A stretch of DNA of 40,806 bases from an uncultured Prevotellaceae bacterium (GTDB lineage Bacteria > Bacteroidota > Bacteroidia > Bacteroidales > Bacteroidaceae): positions 1 through 40,806 of the forward strand of contig CAMKTN010000021.1 in the NCBI GenBank assembly GCA_946415705.1. Reading direction: 5' to 3'. Of this stretch, positions 14,247 to 22,362 are shown one piece after another. Within the stretch, counting starts at the first letter, position 1. Each line of letters opens with the position of its first letter. The notes below the pieces were generated by a model. That model saw nothing but the letters and a program-made list of their open reading frames with translations, was not told the DNA's origin and made no database searches. Both the position numbers and the translations under genes were made by a program.

Positions 14247-15026
14247 TTAGTAGGCTACTGAGCAGTCTATGCCCAATGCGCGCACGCGCTCCGCAATGCC
14301 GTCCAGCACCTCGGGCGCGGCCTTCCGGAGCGTGCTCACAGGCGTCTCGCGGTCAATGGTGTAGATCATCACCCGCTCAGGCCCGATGACGCGCAGCGCC
14401 TCCAGCCACGGCTCCACAAAGCGCTCCGAGGTGTTCGCCACATCGCGTCCCTGCTCATCCGTCCCCGTGAGGAACATCGTCTGAATGATCACATGCCCGC
14501 GGAACCGGATAAGCCCCTCCACAATCGCCTCCACGTAGTAATGCCCCGTGGGCCTATCCACAGCCCGGATGAACTCCGCATCCACCGTGTCCAGCTTCAG
14601 GATGTTGTTATCTACCCGACAGAGCGCCGCGAAGACATCGGGGCGCAGGATCTGCGTGGCATTGCTCAGCACACTGATGCGCGCCTTCGGGCAGTAGCGG
14701 TCGCGCAGCGCGCGCGTATCCTCTATAATTGCCGGGAAGTCCGGGTGCAGCGTGGGCTCACCGTTGCCCGCAAACGTCAGCACATCCGGCGTGGGCCCCT
14801 CCGTTGCCATCTGCTGCAGACGCGCCTCCAAGGCCGTCCGCACCGCCTCCCGCGTCGGCATCTTCTCCTTGGCCCGGCGCTCTTTGTTGAGTCCGCACTC
14901 GCAATAGATACAGTCAAACGAACACACCTTACCGTCAGCCGGCAACAGATTGATGCCCAGTGACACCCCCAGGCGGCGGCTATGAACAGGCCCGAAGATG
15001 GGCGAAGGATAGATTACTGTGGACAT
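14247..15026 (-). CDS. Radical SAM protein of unknown substrate
   Basis: The 259-residue protein has the radical SAM cluster motif CSFDCIYC (C35-x3-C39-x2-C42), the SAM-binding FAGNGEPTLHP, and the N-terminal signature SPIFGPVHSRRLGVSLGINL. That places it in the COG0731-like radical SAM group widespread in Bacteroidetes. The reaction is not known to me. The frame is open to 15167, but the extension is low-complexity sequence made of the 22-bp repeat; the ATG at 15026 gives the conserved N-terminus. It is divergent from the large secreted protein gene and convergent with trkH. Confidence 0.88.
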   Translation of the reverse strand: MSTVIYPSPIFGPVHSRRLGVSLGINLLPADGKVCSFDCIYCECGLNKERRAKEKMPTREAVRTALEARLQQMATEGPTPDVLTFAGNGEPTLHPDFPAIIEDTRALRDRYCPKARISVLSNATQILRPDVFAALCRVDNNILKLDTVDAEFIRAVDRPTGHYYVEAIVEGLIRFRGHVIIQTMFLTGTDEQGRDVANTSERFVEPWLEALRVIGPERVMIYTIDRETPVSTLRKAAPEVLDGIAERVRALGIDCSVAY

Positions 15027-15029
15027 AAT

Positions 15030-15095
15030 GATTTCTCGTTTTGCATCCTTTGATTTCTCGTTTTGCAACCTTTGATTTCTCGTTTTGCATCCTTT
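15030..15095. repeat. Three 22-bp direct repeats in the leader of the radical SAM gene
   Basis: The unit GATTTCTCGTTTTGCAWCCT plus TT occurs three times without spacers (15030-15051, 15052-15073, 15074-15095). The only visible difference is one A/T change in the middle copy. The array ends four bases from the radical SAM start codon and would be transcribed as its 5' leader. Confidence 0.95.
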
Positions 15096-15102
15096 CGTGC
15101 TG

Positions 15103-15110
15103 CAAAGTAA
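15103..15110 (-). promoter_or_regulatory. Possible -7 box for the radical SAM gene
   Basis: The minus strand reads TTACTTTGC, close to TAnnTTTG with one mismatch, 77 bases upstream of the start codon. If used, the three 22-bp repeats lie entirely in the untranslated leader. Confidence 0.35.
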
Positions 15111-15268
15111 GCCCTTTTTTTGCACCTGACAAAGCAAACCACCTTTTTTTGTTACACCGCAGCCCATCTTTCACGCCATCCCCCGGGCATATACGTGTGC
15201 GGAGGGAAGAAATAGGTCATCAAGTAGGATTATTTTGTGTTTTTGTGTGGGAATTAAGGGGAAATGTG

Positions 15269-15276
15269 TATTTTTG
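15269..15276 (+). promoter_or_regulatory. Bacteroidetes -7 box for the large secreted protein gene
   Basis: TATTTTTG followed by CGCC matches TAnnTTTG and lies 28 bases before the ATG at 15305. A TTTG sits about 23 bases upstream as a possible -33 element. This supports 15305 over the longer open frame from 15041. Confidence 0.7.
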
Positions 15277-15304
15277 CGCCAGAATTATTAAACATGAGAC
15301 TCTT

Positions 15305-18300
15305 ATGAAACGGTATCTTTTATCTATCGCACTTGCATTGGTAGCCTGCACAGGCTTGAAAGCTCAGGAAACTTACAGCGGTACAGTGGTGGCCGACGAG
15401 GGCGCCTGGTGCTGGTTCGCTGACCCGAGGGCGTTGCACTATGAGAACGACGGCGGCACTATCAACGCCACCTATCTGGGATATATCGACGTTCACGGAA
15501 ATGTGAAAGCCACGCAGTACGACTGGGTGACAGGGCGCAAGACGGACGTGCTGATTCGCAGCTACTTCCAGCCCGACGACCACAACAACCCCACCTTCGT
15601 GGTGCTGCCCGATGAGCGCGTGATGATCTTCTACACACGCCACACGGACGAGGCCAAGATATGGTACCGCATCTCACGAAAGCCGGGTGACATCACAGCC
15701 CTCGGCGAGGAGAAATACCTGGCAACCGCCAACAACACCACCTACCCCTCGCCCTTCATCCTGTCGGACGACCCCAACCACATCTACCTCTGCTGGCGCG
15801 GCATCAACTGGCACCCGACGATTGCCCGCCTGACGATGCCTGACGCCTCGGACAACTGCTCGTTCGACTTCGGTCCCAAGCAGATTGTGCAGAGCACGGG
15901 GTCACGCCCCTATGCCAAATACCAGAGCAACGGCAAGGACAAGATCTACCTCTCCTACACCACAGGCCACCCCGACAACGAGATGCCCGACTGGCTCTAC
16001 TTCAACGTCATCGACATCAACCACGGTAACGGCCCCATCCTGCGCGACATCAAGGGCAACCAGCTCTCCGTCATCGCCAACGGCGTGCACAATGTCAACA
16101 AGCAGGACAGCTACGCCAGCGCCCACCCCGCTGCCGTCGTGGACAACACCTCCGGCGTGCGCAACTGGCTGTGGCAGATTGTCATCGACAAGGACGAGAA
16201 CCCCGTCATTGCCTATCCCCACATCGACAATGCCAAGACGACGCATCAGTACTGGTATGCCCGCTGGACAGGCAGCGCCTGGCGCCGCACGAAGGTGGCC
16301 GAAGGCGGCCACGGCTTCCACCAGAACTGGAATGCCACCGAGCGCTGCTACAGCGGCGGCATGAGCCTCGACCCTGACAATGTCAACGACCTCTACCTCA
16401 GCATCCCCACCTCCAACGGCACCTTCAACCGCGACGGCGTCTATGAGATTTGGAAATACACCATCAACGATGCCGGTCAGGTGAGCGGCAGCGAGCAGAT
16501 CACGAAGAACTCCGCCAAGAACAACGCCCGCCCGTTTGTCATCCCGGGCTCCAAGAACTCACCCCTGCGCCTGGCGTGGATGAACGGCGACTACTACTAT
16601 TGGATGGTGCAGAAGAACTATCCCCTGGGCTACCCCACGGACATCCGCTGCAACTACGCCTGGCAGGAGGAGCTGACGCCCGAGGAGGATGAGAGCGTGA
16701 ACCCGCGCACCGACTGCTGGTGTCTGGGCAAGAACAAAACGCTCAACCTGGCCTTTGCAATGGATGCCAACCACTACGACGGCAAGCTGTTCACCATCGG
16801 CATCGAGAATGCTTTGGTCTATAGCATCGGCACCGACAACTACCCCGTCATCACCATCGGCGACAAGACCTTCCGCAGCCAGAACCGCCTGCTCACCAGC
16901 GACAACTGGGCCACGAACTCCACAGGCACCAGCGGCGACAACCACCCCACGAAGCTCACGACATGGGTGCTCACGCTCACCTACGACGGCAAGACCCTCA
17001 CCACCTACCGCAACGGCCTCGTGGACCAGGTGATTGAGGTGGAAGGTGTGAAATCAGGGTCGGCCATCGCCTACGGCGACGACTACCCCCACACGCTGCT
17101 CTACCAGTCGGACTACTACGCCTGCGCCTCGCCCATCACCGTGCAGTCCTTGGTGGCTGACATCCTGAAGCAGCTCGAAACAGAGAAAGCCAAGAATGCG
17201 CTGGCGATGATTGACCTGCCCGCTGAGACGCGCACCGACCTCGTGCTGCCCACGACCCTCTTAGGTCTTGATGTGCAATGGTCCAGCAGCGATGAGCAGG
17301 CCATCAGCAACAGCGGCATCCTCTTCACCAGCACCAAAGACAAGGTCGTCACCCTCACCGCCACCATCGGCGAGGAGAGCCGCACGTTCGAAGTGAAAGC
17401 CCTCGCACGCGACATTACTAAAAACATACGCTACGCACAGGCTACGGCGCTGGATCTCACCGCCAACACGGCCACGGGCTTCGCCACCAACACCTTCGGC
17501 CTTGCGCCCGAGGGCCTGCTCACGGGCCTGCGTTCCTACACCGTGCTACTCACCGCCAACGTGAAGACGATGCTGAAACAACCACGTCTCTACGACTTCG
17601 GCAGCGGCGGCAGCAACAGCCTCTTCCTGCGCGCCGACGCCCTCTCGGCGGGTATCAAGCTGAACGGCGGCACCACCACGATGGTCACCAGCAGCAACAA
17701 GCTCACAACAGGCAAAGACTATAAGCTCGCCGTCACCTACGACGCAGCCACCAAGACCACCACCATCTATATCGACGGCGAGGTGGACATCGCCGGCACA
17801 GCCAACCAGGCAGAAGCCTACCAGCTCACAGAAATTGCCACCGACACGCGCAACTACATCGGTCGCACACAATGGTGGGACAGCTCCTACGCTGCCGACA
17901 ACCAAGACTTCTGCGGCACCATCGACGGCCTCACGCTCTACGACATCTGCCTCACGCAGAAGGAGATTTGCCAGCTGCAGGACATCCCCTACGAAGAGAA
18001 AGAATACCCCACGACATTCGTCAATGGCGACTTCGAGGGCTCGTATGCGCCCTTGGCCAACTCCGGCGTCACCAGCGACCGTGCCATCTATGTGCCCGAG
18101 GGCTGGACGGTGGACTACGGTACACGCGACCCCAACGACTTCACCGCCCTCGCTGCCGCCGACAAGCAATATAGCAGTTTCTTCGCCGCTAAGCCCCAGA
18201 ACAGCAACGGCGGCGAGCACACCCTGTGGATGCGTCAGCGCTGGGGAGCCAGCATCATCAACTTCTTTCAGGAAGTGAAGCTCGCAGAAGGCAGCTACCA

Positions 18301-18676
18301 CCTCTCCGCCGACCTCTTCGCCACCGACAACTCCTCCAACAACACGGCTACAGTCTATGTCGGGGGCATCGCGCGCAGCGTCACTGCTACCAACCAATGG
18401 CAGACCGTCACCATCGACTTCGAGGCCGACGGCAACACCCCCATCACCATCGGTGCCAAGGCCGACCATAAAAGCAACGAGTTCATCTGTGCCTTCGACA
18501 ACTTCGTGCTCACCAAGGAGGAGCCCGTGGGAATCAAGTCAATGGACAATGGACAAGGGACAATGGACAATGGCTCGGGCGTTGTGTACGACCTCAGCGG
18601 GCGCCGCATCGCCAACTCATCCATCAAGCCCGGCATCTATATCATCAACGATAAGAAGGTCAATATCACCAAATAA
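15305..18676 (+). CDS. Large secreted BNR_4 beta-propeller protein with LamG, Ig-like and CBM-like domains
   Basis: The 1123-residue exported protein has a signal peptide (cleavage near residue 20). An N-terminal BNR_4-type propeller spans about 21-460 (DEGAWCWFADPRALHYEN, DDHNNPTFVVLPDERVMIFY). A LamG-like region follows (about 466-612), then an Ig-like module (about 620-705), a second LamG/concanavalin-like domain (about 708-895) and a CBM-like sandwich (about 902-1078). A C-terminal tail (GVVYDLSGRR ... GIYIINDKKVNITK) resembles type IX secretion sorting signals. Related propellers include polysaccharide lyases such as the ulvan lyase families PL24/PL25, but activity cannot be assigned; a glycan-directed enzyme or binding protein is inferred. 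Residues about 1080-1091 (SMDNGQGTMDNG) are encoded by the AATGGACAA repeat. It stands alone, without adjacent SusCD genes in the same direction. Confidence 0.8.
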   Translation: MKRYLLSIALALVACTGLKAQETYSGTVVADEGAWCWFADPRALHYENDGGTINATYLGYIDVHGNVKATQYDWVTGRKTDVLIRSYFQPDDHNNPTFVVLPDERVMIFYTRHTDEAKIWYRISRKPGDITALGEEKYLATANNTTYPSPFILSDDPNHIYLCWRGINWHPTIARLTMPDASDNCSFDFGPKQIVQSTGSRPYAKYQSNGKDKIYLSYTTGHPDNEMPDWLYFNVIDINHGNGPILRDIKGNQLSVIANGVHNVNKQDSYASAHPAAVVDNTSGVRNWLWQIVIDKDENPVIAYPHIDNAKTTHQYWYARWTGSAWRRTKVAEGGHGFHQNWNATERCYSGGMSLDPDNVNDLYLSIPTSNGTFNRDGVYEIWKYTINDAGQVSGSEQITKNSAKNNARPFVIPGSKNSPLRLAWMNGDYYYWMVQKNYPLGYPTDIRCNYAWQEELTPEEDESVNPRTDCWCLGKNKTLNLAFAMDANHYDGKLFTIGIENALVYSIGTDNYPVITIGDKTFRSQNRLLTSDNWATNSTGTSGDNHPTKLTTWVLTLTYDGKTLTTYRNGLVDQVIEVEGVKSGSAIAYGDDYPHTLLYQSDYYACASPITVQSLVADILKQLETEKAKNALAMIDLPAETRTDLVLPTTLLGLDVQWSSSDEQAISNSGILFTSTKDKVVTLTATIGEESRTFEVKALARDITKNIRYAQATALDLTANTATGFATNTFGLAPEGLLTGLRSYTVLLTANVKTMLKQPRLYDFGSGGSNSLFLRADALSAGIKLNGGTTTMVTSSNKLTTGKDYKLAVTYDAATKTTTIYIDGEVDIAGTANQAEAYQLTEIATDTRNYIGRTQWWDSSYAADNQDFCGTIDGLTLYDICLTQKEICQLQDIPYEEKEYPTTFVNGDFEGSYAPLANSGVTSDRAIYVPEGWTVDYGTRDPNDFTALAAADKQYSSFFAAKPQNSNGGEHTLWMRQRWGASIINFFQEVKLAEGSYHLSADLFATDNSSNNTATVYVGGIARSVTATNQWQTVTIDFEADGNTPITIGAKADHKSNEFICAFDNFVLTKEEPVGIKSMDNGQGTMDNGSGVVYDLSGRRIANSSIKPGIYIINDKKVNITK
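18541..18574. repeat. AATGGACAA 9-mer tract inside the secreted protein gene
   Basis: Nearly four units of the 9-mer seen at 12490-12704 occur here in frame, with one TGGACAAGG variant. They fall exactly at the junction between the last CBM-like domain and the sorting tail. Confidence 0.85.
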
Positions 18677-18762
18677 GAACTGTCAACCGAGAAAAGCAAA
18701 ACAGCTGACTGTTAATCCTATTTAAGGACGCAAAGACGGGAATACGCTAGTAATGATACCTC

Positions 18763-20775
18763 TTACTTGATTATTACCTTTTTGCCGTTGATGATGTAGA
18801 GGCCTTTCGTGGGGTTCGTCACAGACCGGCCTTGCAGGTCGTAGATGCCTGGCTTTGTAGCTGACTCCTGAAGGCTGACAGCATCAATGCCTGTATGCTG
18901 AGCTGTTACATCGTTGACATAGTAGTGGGCATTGCCATCTTTCGTTGTGGAGATCTCATAGAACTTGGTAGTGTTGACGTCCTCTACATTTACGGTCTGA
19001 GGACTGCCGCTGCCCGTGCTGAACACGAAGTTGACATAGTCATCGTCAGCGTGTAGGGTAAAGGTCTTGCTATACCAGTTCTTACCATCAACGTTAACTG
19101 TTGCAGACACTTTGTCACCAGGCCAATTGCTTTGGGCAGGTGCATGTGAGCCATCTCCGCCCCATGACCAGAAATTGACGTTGCTCCAGCCTACATTGTC
19201 GGTGTTGACGTAGATGGTGATGTCGTTCTCTTCAACAGGGACAAGCTTATATGTGCGGGTGACCACACCGCTGACGGTTGAGCCAATGAGCAGACCTACC
19301 TTGAGGGTCATGTCGCCATTGATGTCTATTTCCGTGCCACTGGCTGCCTTTTTACTCCCAGCTGTGGGCTGTGACCCATCGGTGGTATAGACCAATTGCG
19401 CACTTTCTGACGTAGAGACGGCCGTGAGGATGGCCTTTTGAGCATCTGCGTAGCTGCCGGAAGGCAGATCAACCCATGCGGTATTGAGGCTCTTGTCAAG
19501 GTAGTATGCATAGTGGTAGCCACTTAAGACCTTCACCCATGTGCCGATTGTTGCGGAGGTCGGATAAACCTTAGTATCGCCGACTACGACCATCATCTTG
19601 CCTTTGGAACCTTCTGAGCTGAAGGCTGCACATCTTGCATTGGTGCCTAAAAGGACGGTGTACGGACTGGTGTTCTGGATGCCGACCGCACGACGTACGT
19701 CAATCATCGCTTTAATATCTTTCTTACAGTCAAGCCAATGGGTGAAGAAAATGCAGGGGGTACCGGGCATAGCCAGAAGATAGGCATTGGCGGCCAGCGT
19801 GTCTTTGAGTATCGGGTCCTGATTATCATTGGGGCGCTTCTCTGTGTCGTGGTTCTCAACGAAAGTCACGGCCCATTGCCTGTATGTGCCGTTCATGCAT
19901 TTGTCGCTGGCCAGTGGCCATCCGTTTTCCGGACACTGTATCAACTTGTTCCATGCACTTTTGTTAGCAGCATCGCGTACACTGTAGCGGAATGAGAAGT
20001 CAAAGGCTGCACTGGTCTTTTCAGTTGAATTTATCCAATTCAACATAGTCCCGGTGTTGGCCCAGCACTCACCGACGGAGAACTGCGGGTTGGCATATTC
20101 ATTATACAACTTGGTATAAACGCCGTCATAGCCCCTGACCATGTCGTATCGGAAGCCTGTATAACCCAGGTCTTCGAGCAGCATCTTCAGGTATGCCTTG
20201 ACGTTGGTCTGCACGTTCGGGCTCTTATGGTCCAAATCGCGCATCCCGCCCCAGTCCGTTCCTGTGTCGGAGTTTGCGCTGAGCGAGTATCCGTTTTGTG
20301 ATGCCCAGGTCTTAGTGGCTCCATTGTCGTCATTAGCACAGATGTCCGTTGACTTCAATTCGTAGTTAACTCCCTTATAGGTCTCCTTAGGGAAGTCAAC
20401 CCAGTTGCTGACATTCCTGCGGTGGTTGATGACCACGTCAGCAATTGTGCCGACGCCCTTTGCCTTGAGTGTACTGATGAGGGAACGGAGCTCTTGCTCA
20501 CTGCCAAAGGAGCTGTTGTAGTGGCCCGGGAACCAGTAGAGGTCGTCGTAGCCCATCGACGTTCCGCCACAGTCGGCACTCTGCGGCAGCCAAAGCAGCG
20601 TGAAATACTGCGACAACTCGTCAGCCTGCTTTTCCAGATTGGTCCATTTCGACTGAGCGTAAGAGTCCCAATAGAAGCCTTGCAGCATGACGCCCTCGTA
20701 GTTTTGCGGCCAACCTTGTGCCTGAACGTTCAGAACTGATAGTACGCCTACGATGATTGTTAAGATTCTTTTCAT
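18763..20775 (-). CDS. Secreted GH13 alpha-amylase with starch-binding module and sorting tail
   Basis: The 670-residue protein has a signal peptide (cleavage after about residue 19, AQG) and a GH13 catalytic domain. The four conserved regions are DVVINH (about 113-118), GFRYDMVRGY (nucleophile D211), GECW (acid/base E236) and FVENHD (D310). The early LQGFYWDSYAQ and IADVVINHRR resemble plant-type alpha-amylases. A chitobiase-like module (YTTDGSQPT), a CBM26-like starch-binding domain (IYVNTDNVGWSNVNFWSWGG) and the tail KGLYIINGKKVIIK follow. The tail suggests type IX export rather than the SusG lipoprotein route; there is no lipobox. It occupies the susG position after susF, behind a terminator-like hairpin. 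Endo-cleavage of starch at or outside the cell surface is inferred. Confidence 0.93.
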   Translation of the reverse strand: MKRILTIIVGVLSVLNVQAQGWPQNYEGVMLQGFYWDSYAQSKWTNLEKQADELSQYFTLLWLPQSADCGGTSMGYDDLYWFPGHYNSSFGSEQELRSLISTLKAKGVGTIADVVINHRRNVSNWVDFPKETYKGVNYELKSTDICANDDNGATKTWASQNGYSLSANSDTGTDWGGMRDLDHKSPNVQTNVKAYLKMLLEDLGYTGFRYDMVRGYDGVYTKLYNEYANPQFSVGECWANTGTMLNWINSTEKTSAAFDFSFRYSVRDAANKSAWNKLIQCPENGWPLASDKCMNGTYRQWAVTFVENHDTEKRPNDNQDPILKDTLAANAYLLAMPGTPCIFFTHWLDCKKDIKAMIDVRRAVGIQNTSPYTVLLGTNARCAAFSSEGSKGKMMVVVGDTKVYPTSATIGTWVKVLSGYHYAYYLDKSLNTAWVDLPSGSYADAQKAILTAVSTSESAQLVYTTDGSQPTAGSKKAASGTEIDINGDMTLKVGLLIGSTVSGVVTRTYKLVPVEENDITIYVNTDNVGWSNVNFWSWGGDGSHAPAQSNWPGDKVSATVNVDGKNWYSKTFTLHADDDYVNFVFSTGSGSPQTVNVEDVNTTKFYEISTTKDGNAHYYVNDVTAQHTGIDAVSLQESATKPGIYDLQGRSVTNPTKGLYIINGKKVIIK

Positions 20776-20797
20776 TGTGCTGTGCTTTTAGTTGTCA

Positions 20798-20839
20798 AAA
20801 ACAATCAAACGAGCACCTTTAATGAGGGCTCGCTTGATT
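20798..20839 (-). terminator. Terminator or attenuator hairpin between susF and the amylase gene
   Basis: The arms AATCAAACGAGC (20803-20814) and GCTCGCTTGATT (20828-20839) form a 12-bp stem with one mismatch. On the minus strand the hairpin is followed by GTTTTTG. It lies just after the susF stop. No TAnnTTTG promoter was found before the amylase start, so partial read-through may set amylase levels below those of SusCDEF. Confidence 0.65.
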
Positions 20840-20862
20840 GTAGTATAATACTGAGATAATTA

Positions 20863-22344
20863 TTACTCTACGGTGCAATAGATATTGTCAGCAGTCTTAC
20901 GAGTGGGATATAGCTTGATGGTGGTCCCGACAGCCGACAGATTGAGGCCGTCATAGACAAGATTGTCGATGCTTCCACCAAGGTTGGCAACGTTCCATGC
21001 GTTGTTGGCCGTGAACTTCCAGCCGTCTGCAGTGACGCCGGCCCCTGTGATCTCATAGCAGAAATCGGTAGCATTCCATGTCATCTGCTGTGCATCATCG
21101 GATGGGTTCCACTCGTTGAACTGTCCAACGAGGTTCATGTTTGTGATTCGAACAGCGTTGAGTGACATATCGCCCATATTAAGAGTGACATAATAGATGC
21201 CTTCTCCGGCCGTAGCCTTGATGTTACCGCCGCCGTCGGCAAAGTCGCCGGTAATGCCGCCAGTAAGATGACCGCTGTTGATTTCAGTGCCCCAGTCGCC
21301 AGCAACCTTCTGGAACTTGAACTCATTGCCCCATCCATTCGGATCGGCGCAATAGAGGTAGCCCGTGTAGATGCCGCTGTCGTCGGTGAGTGCCAGTCGC
21401 TGCTCTGCATTAGACCAGCCGTCTGTTGATCCGATGTAGAAGACAAACGGGTTGAAGCTGAGTGCGGTAACCTCATAGGTACCCTCCAGGAGATTGAAGG
21501 TGAAGGTATAGAACTTGGCGTTGGCATCAGCTTTGAACCTGATATTGTCGCCGCTGTTGTCCCATGCGAAATTGCCTTTGTAGGATGGCTCGCTCACTCC
21601 GGGCAGGGCCGAGAGGGCTATACTCCAGTTGGCGATGGAACCGTCTGGTGCAAAAGCGGACTCGGGAATCAACTTAATCTCGAAAGTGGTGATGTCCTTG
21701 AACTTCACGGGGTCATTGGGTATGGTCAGAGTGAAGACAGAATTCTCATAGACGTCGCCGCCGTTGTTGACGAGGTGGTATTCTACGATCTTCTTGCATT
21801 GCCAGCCGTCAACATTACCCACGATATAGTAGCCTGCGGGGTCGATGAAAGGAGCCTTGACCTTGACCTTGACGTTGAAGGTACCGGAGACTGCCAGTAC
21901 GCTCTTGACGGCTGTCTTGCCGTCGCCGGTGTAAGCAGTGACTTCACCGTCCATGACGTTGGTGTTGTTGGGATTCTTGCCGAAGACGGACTCCACGAAT
22001 GTAACGAAGTCCTTGTAGAGTACACGTCCTTCGCTGTCGATGTCGAGCGTTTGGTGAACTTGTGTGCCATCCTTCTTAGTTCCAGTAAGCTTGATGGTGT
22101 ACTTATTCTCTGTTACTGTATAAGTGGAGGTGGGTGCTGTGATGTTGCAGATCTTGACGGAATCCTGGTTATCGGGAATCGCGGCAAAGTCGATGAGAGA
22201 GACCTCGCTGACGCTACCGCCGCCAAAGGAGACGGTCTCTGGCTGCTCATTAGCGGTCTGCTGTGTCCAGTCGTCAAAGTCTTCGTTGCATGCAGCGAAG
22301 GCTACGGCAGCAAAACCTAATAATAAATATGACTTGAATTTCAT
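20863..22344 (-). CDS. susF: SusF-like outer membrane starch-binding lipoprotein
   Basis: The 493-residue lipoprotein has lipobox AFAAC (Cys near residue 19) followed by NEDFDDW, the acidic pattern typical of surface lipoproteins in Bacteroidetes. Three related starch-binding modules are recognisable by YYIVGNVDGW, FYIGSTDGWSN and NLVGQFNEWNP, like the CBM58-type repeats of SusF and SusE. It should bind starch at the cell surface without catalysis. It lies 18 bases after the susE-like gene in the susCDEF order and is followed by the hairpin and the amylase gene. Confidence 0.85.
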   Translation of the reverse strand: MKFKSYLLLGFAAVAFAACNEDFDDWTQQTANEQPETVSFGGGSVSEVSLIDFAAIPDNQDSVKICNITAPTSTYTVTENKYTIKLTGTKKDGTQVHQTLDIDSEGRVLYKDFVTFVESVFGKNPNNTNVMDGEVTAYTGDGKTAVKSVLAVSGTFNVKVKVKAPFIDPAGYYIVGNVDGWQCKKIVEYHLVNNGGDVYENSVFTLTIPNDPVKFKDITTFEIKLIPESAFAPDGSIANWSIALSALPGVSEPSYKGNFAWDNSGDNIRFKADANAKFYTFTFNLLEGTYEVTALSFNPFVFYIGSTDGWSNAEQRLALTDDSGIYTGYLYCADPNGWGNEFKFQKVAGDWGTEINSGHLTGGITGDFADGGGNIKATAGEGIYYVTLNMGDMSLNAVRITNMNLVGQFNEWNPSDDAQQMTWNATDFCYEITGAGVTADGWKFTANNAWNVANLGGSIDNLVYDGLNLSAVGTTIKLYPTRKTADNIYCTVE

Positions 22345-22362
22345 GATTGTATCGTTTTTAGT

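Noticed and set aside
15030..15095. Possible short CRISPR or attachment site
   Set aside because: Three 22-bp copies are directly adjacent without spacers, and no integrase or cas gene is nearby.
15027..15167. N-terminal extension of the radical SAM protein
   Set aside because: The extension is the translated 22-bp repeat (KGCKTRNQRLQ-like) and the conserved family start lies at 15026.
15041..15304. N-terminal extension of the large secreted protein from an upstream ATG
   Set aside because: It would start inside the 22-bp repeats and upstream of the TATTTTTG promoter box. The ATG at 15305 is followed directly by a signal peptide.
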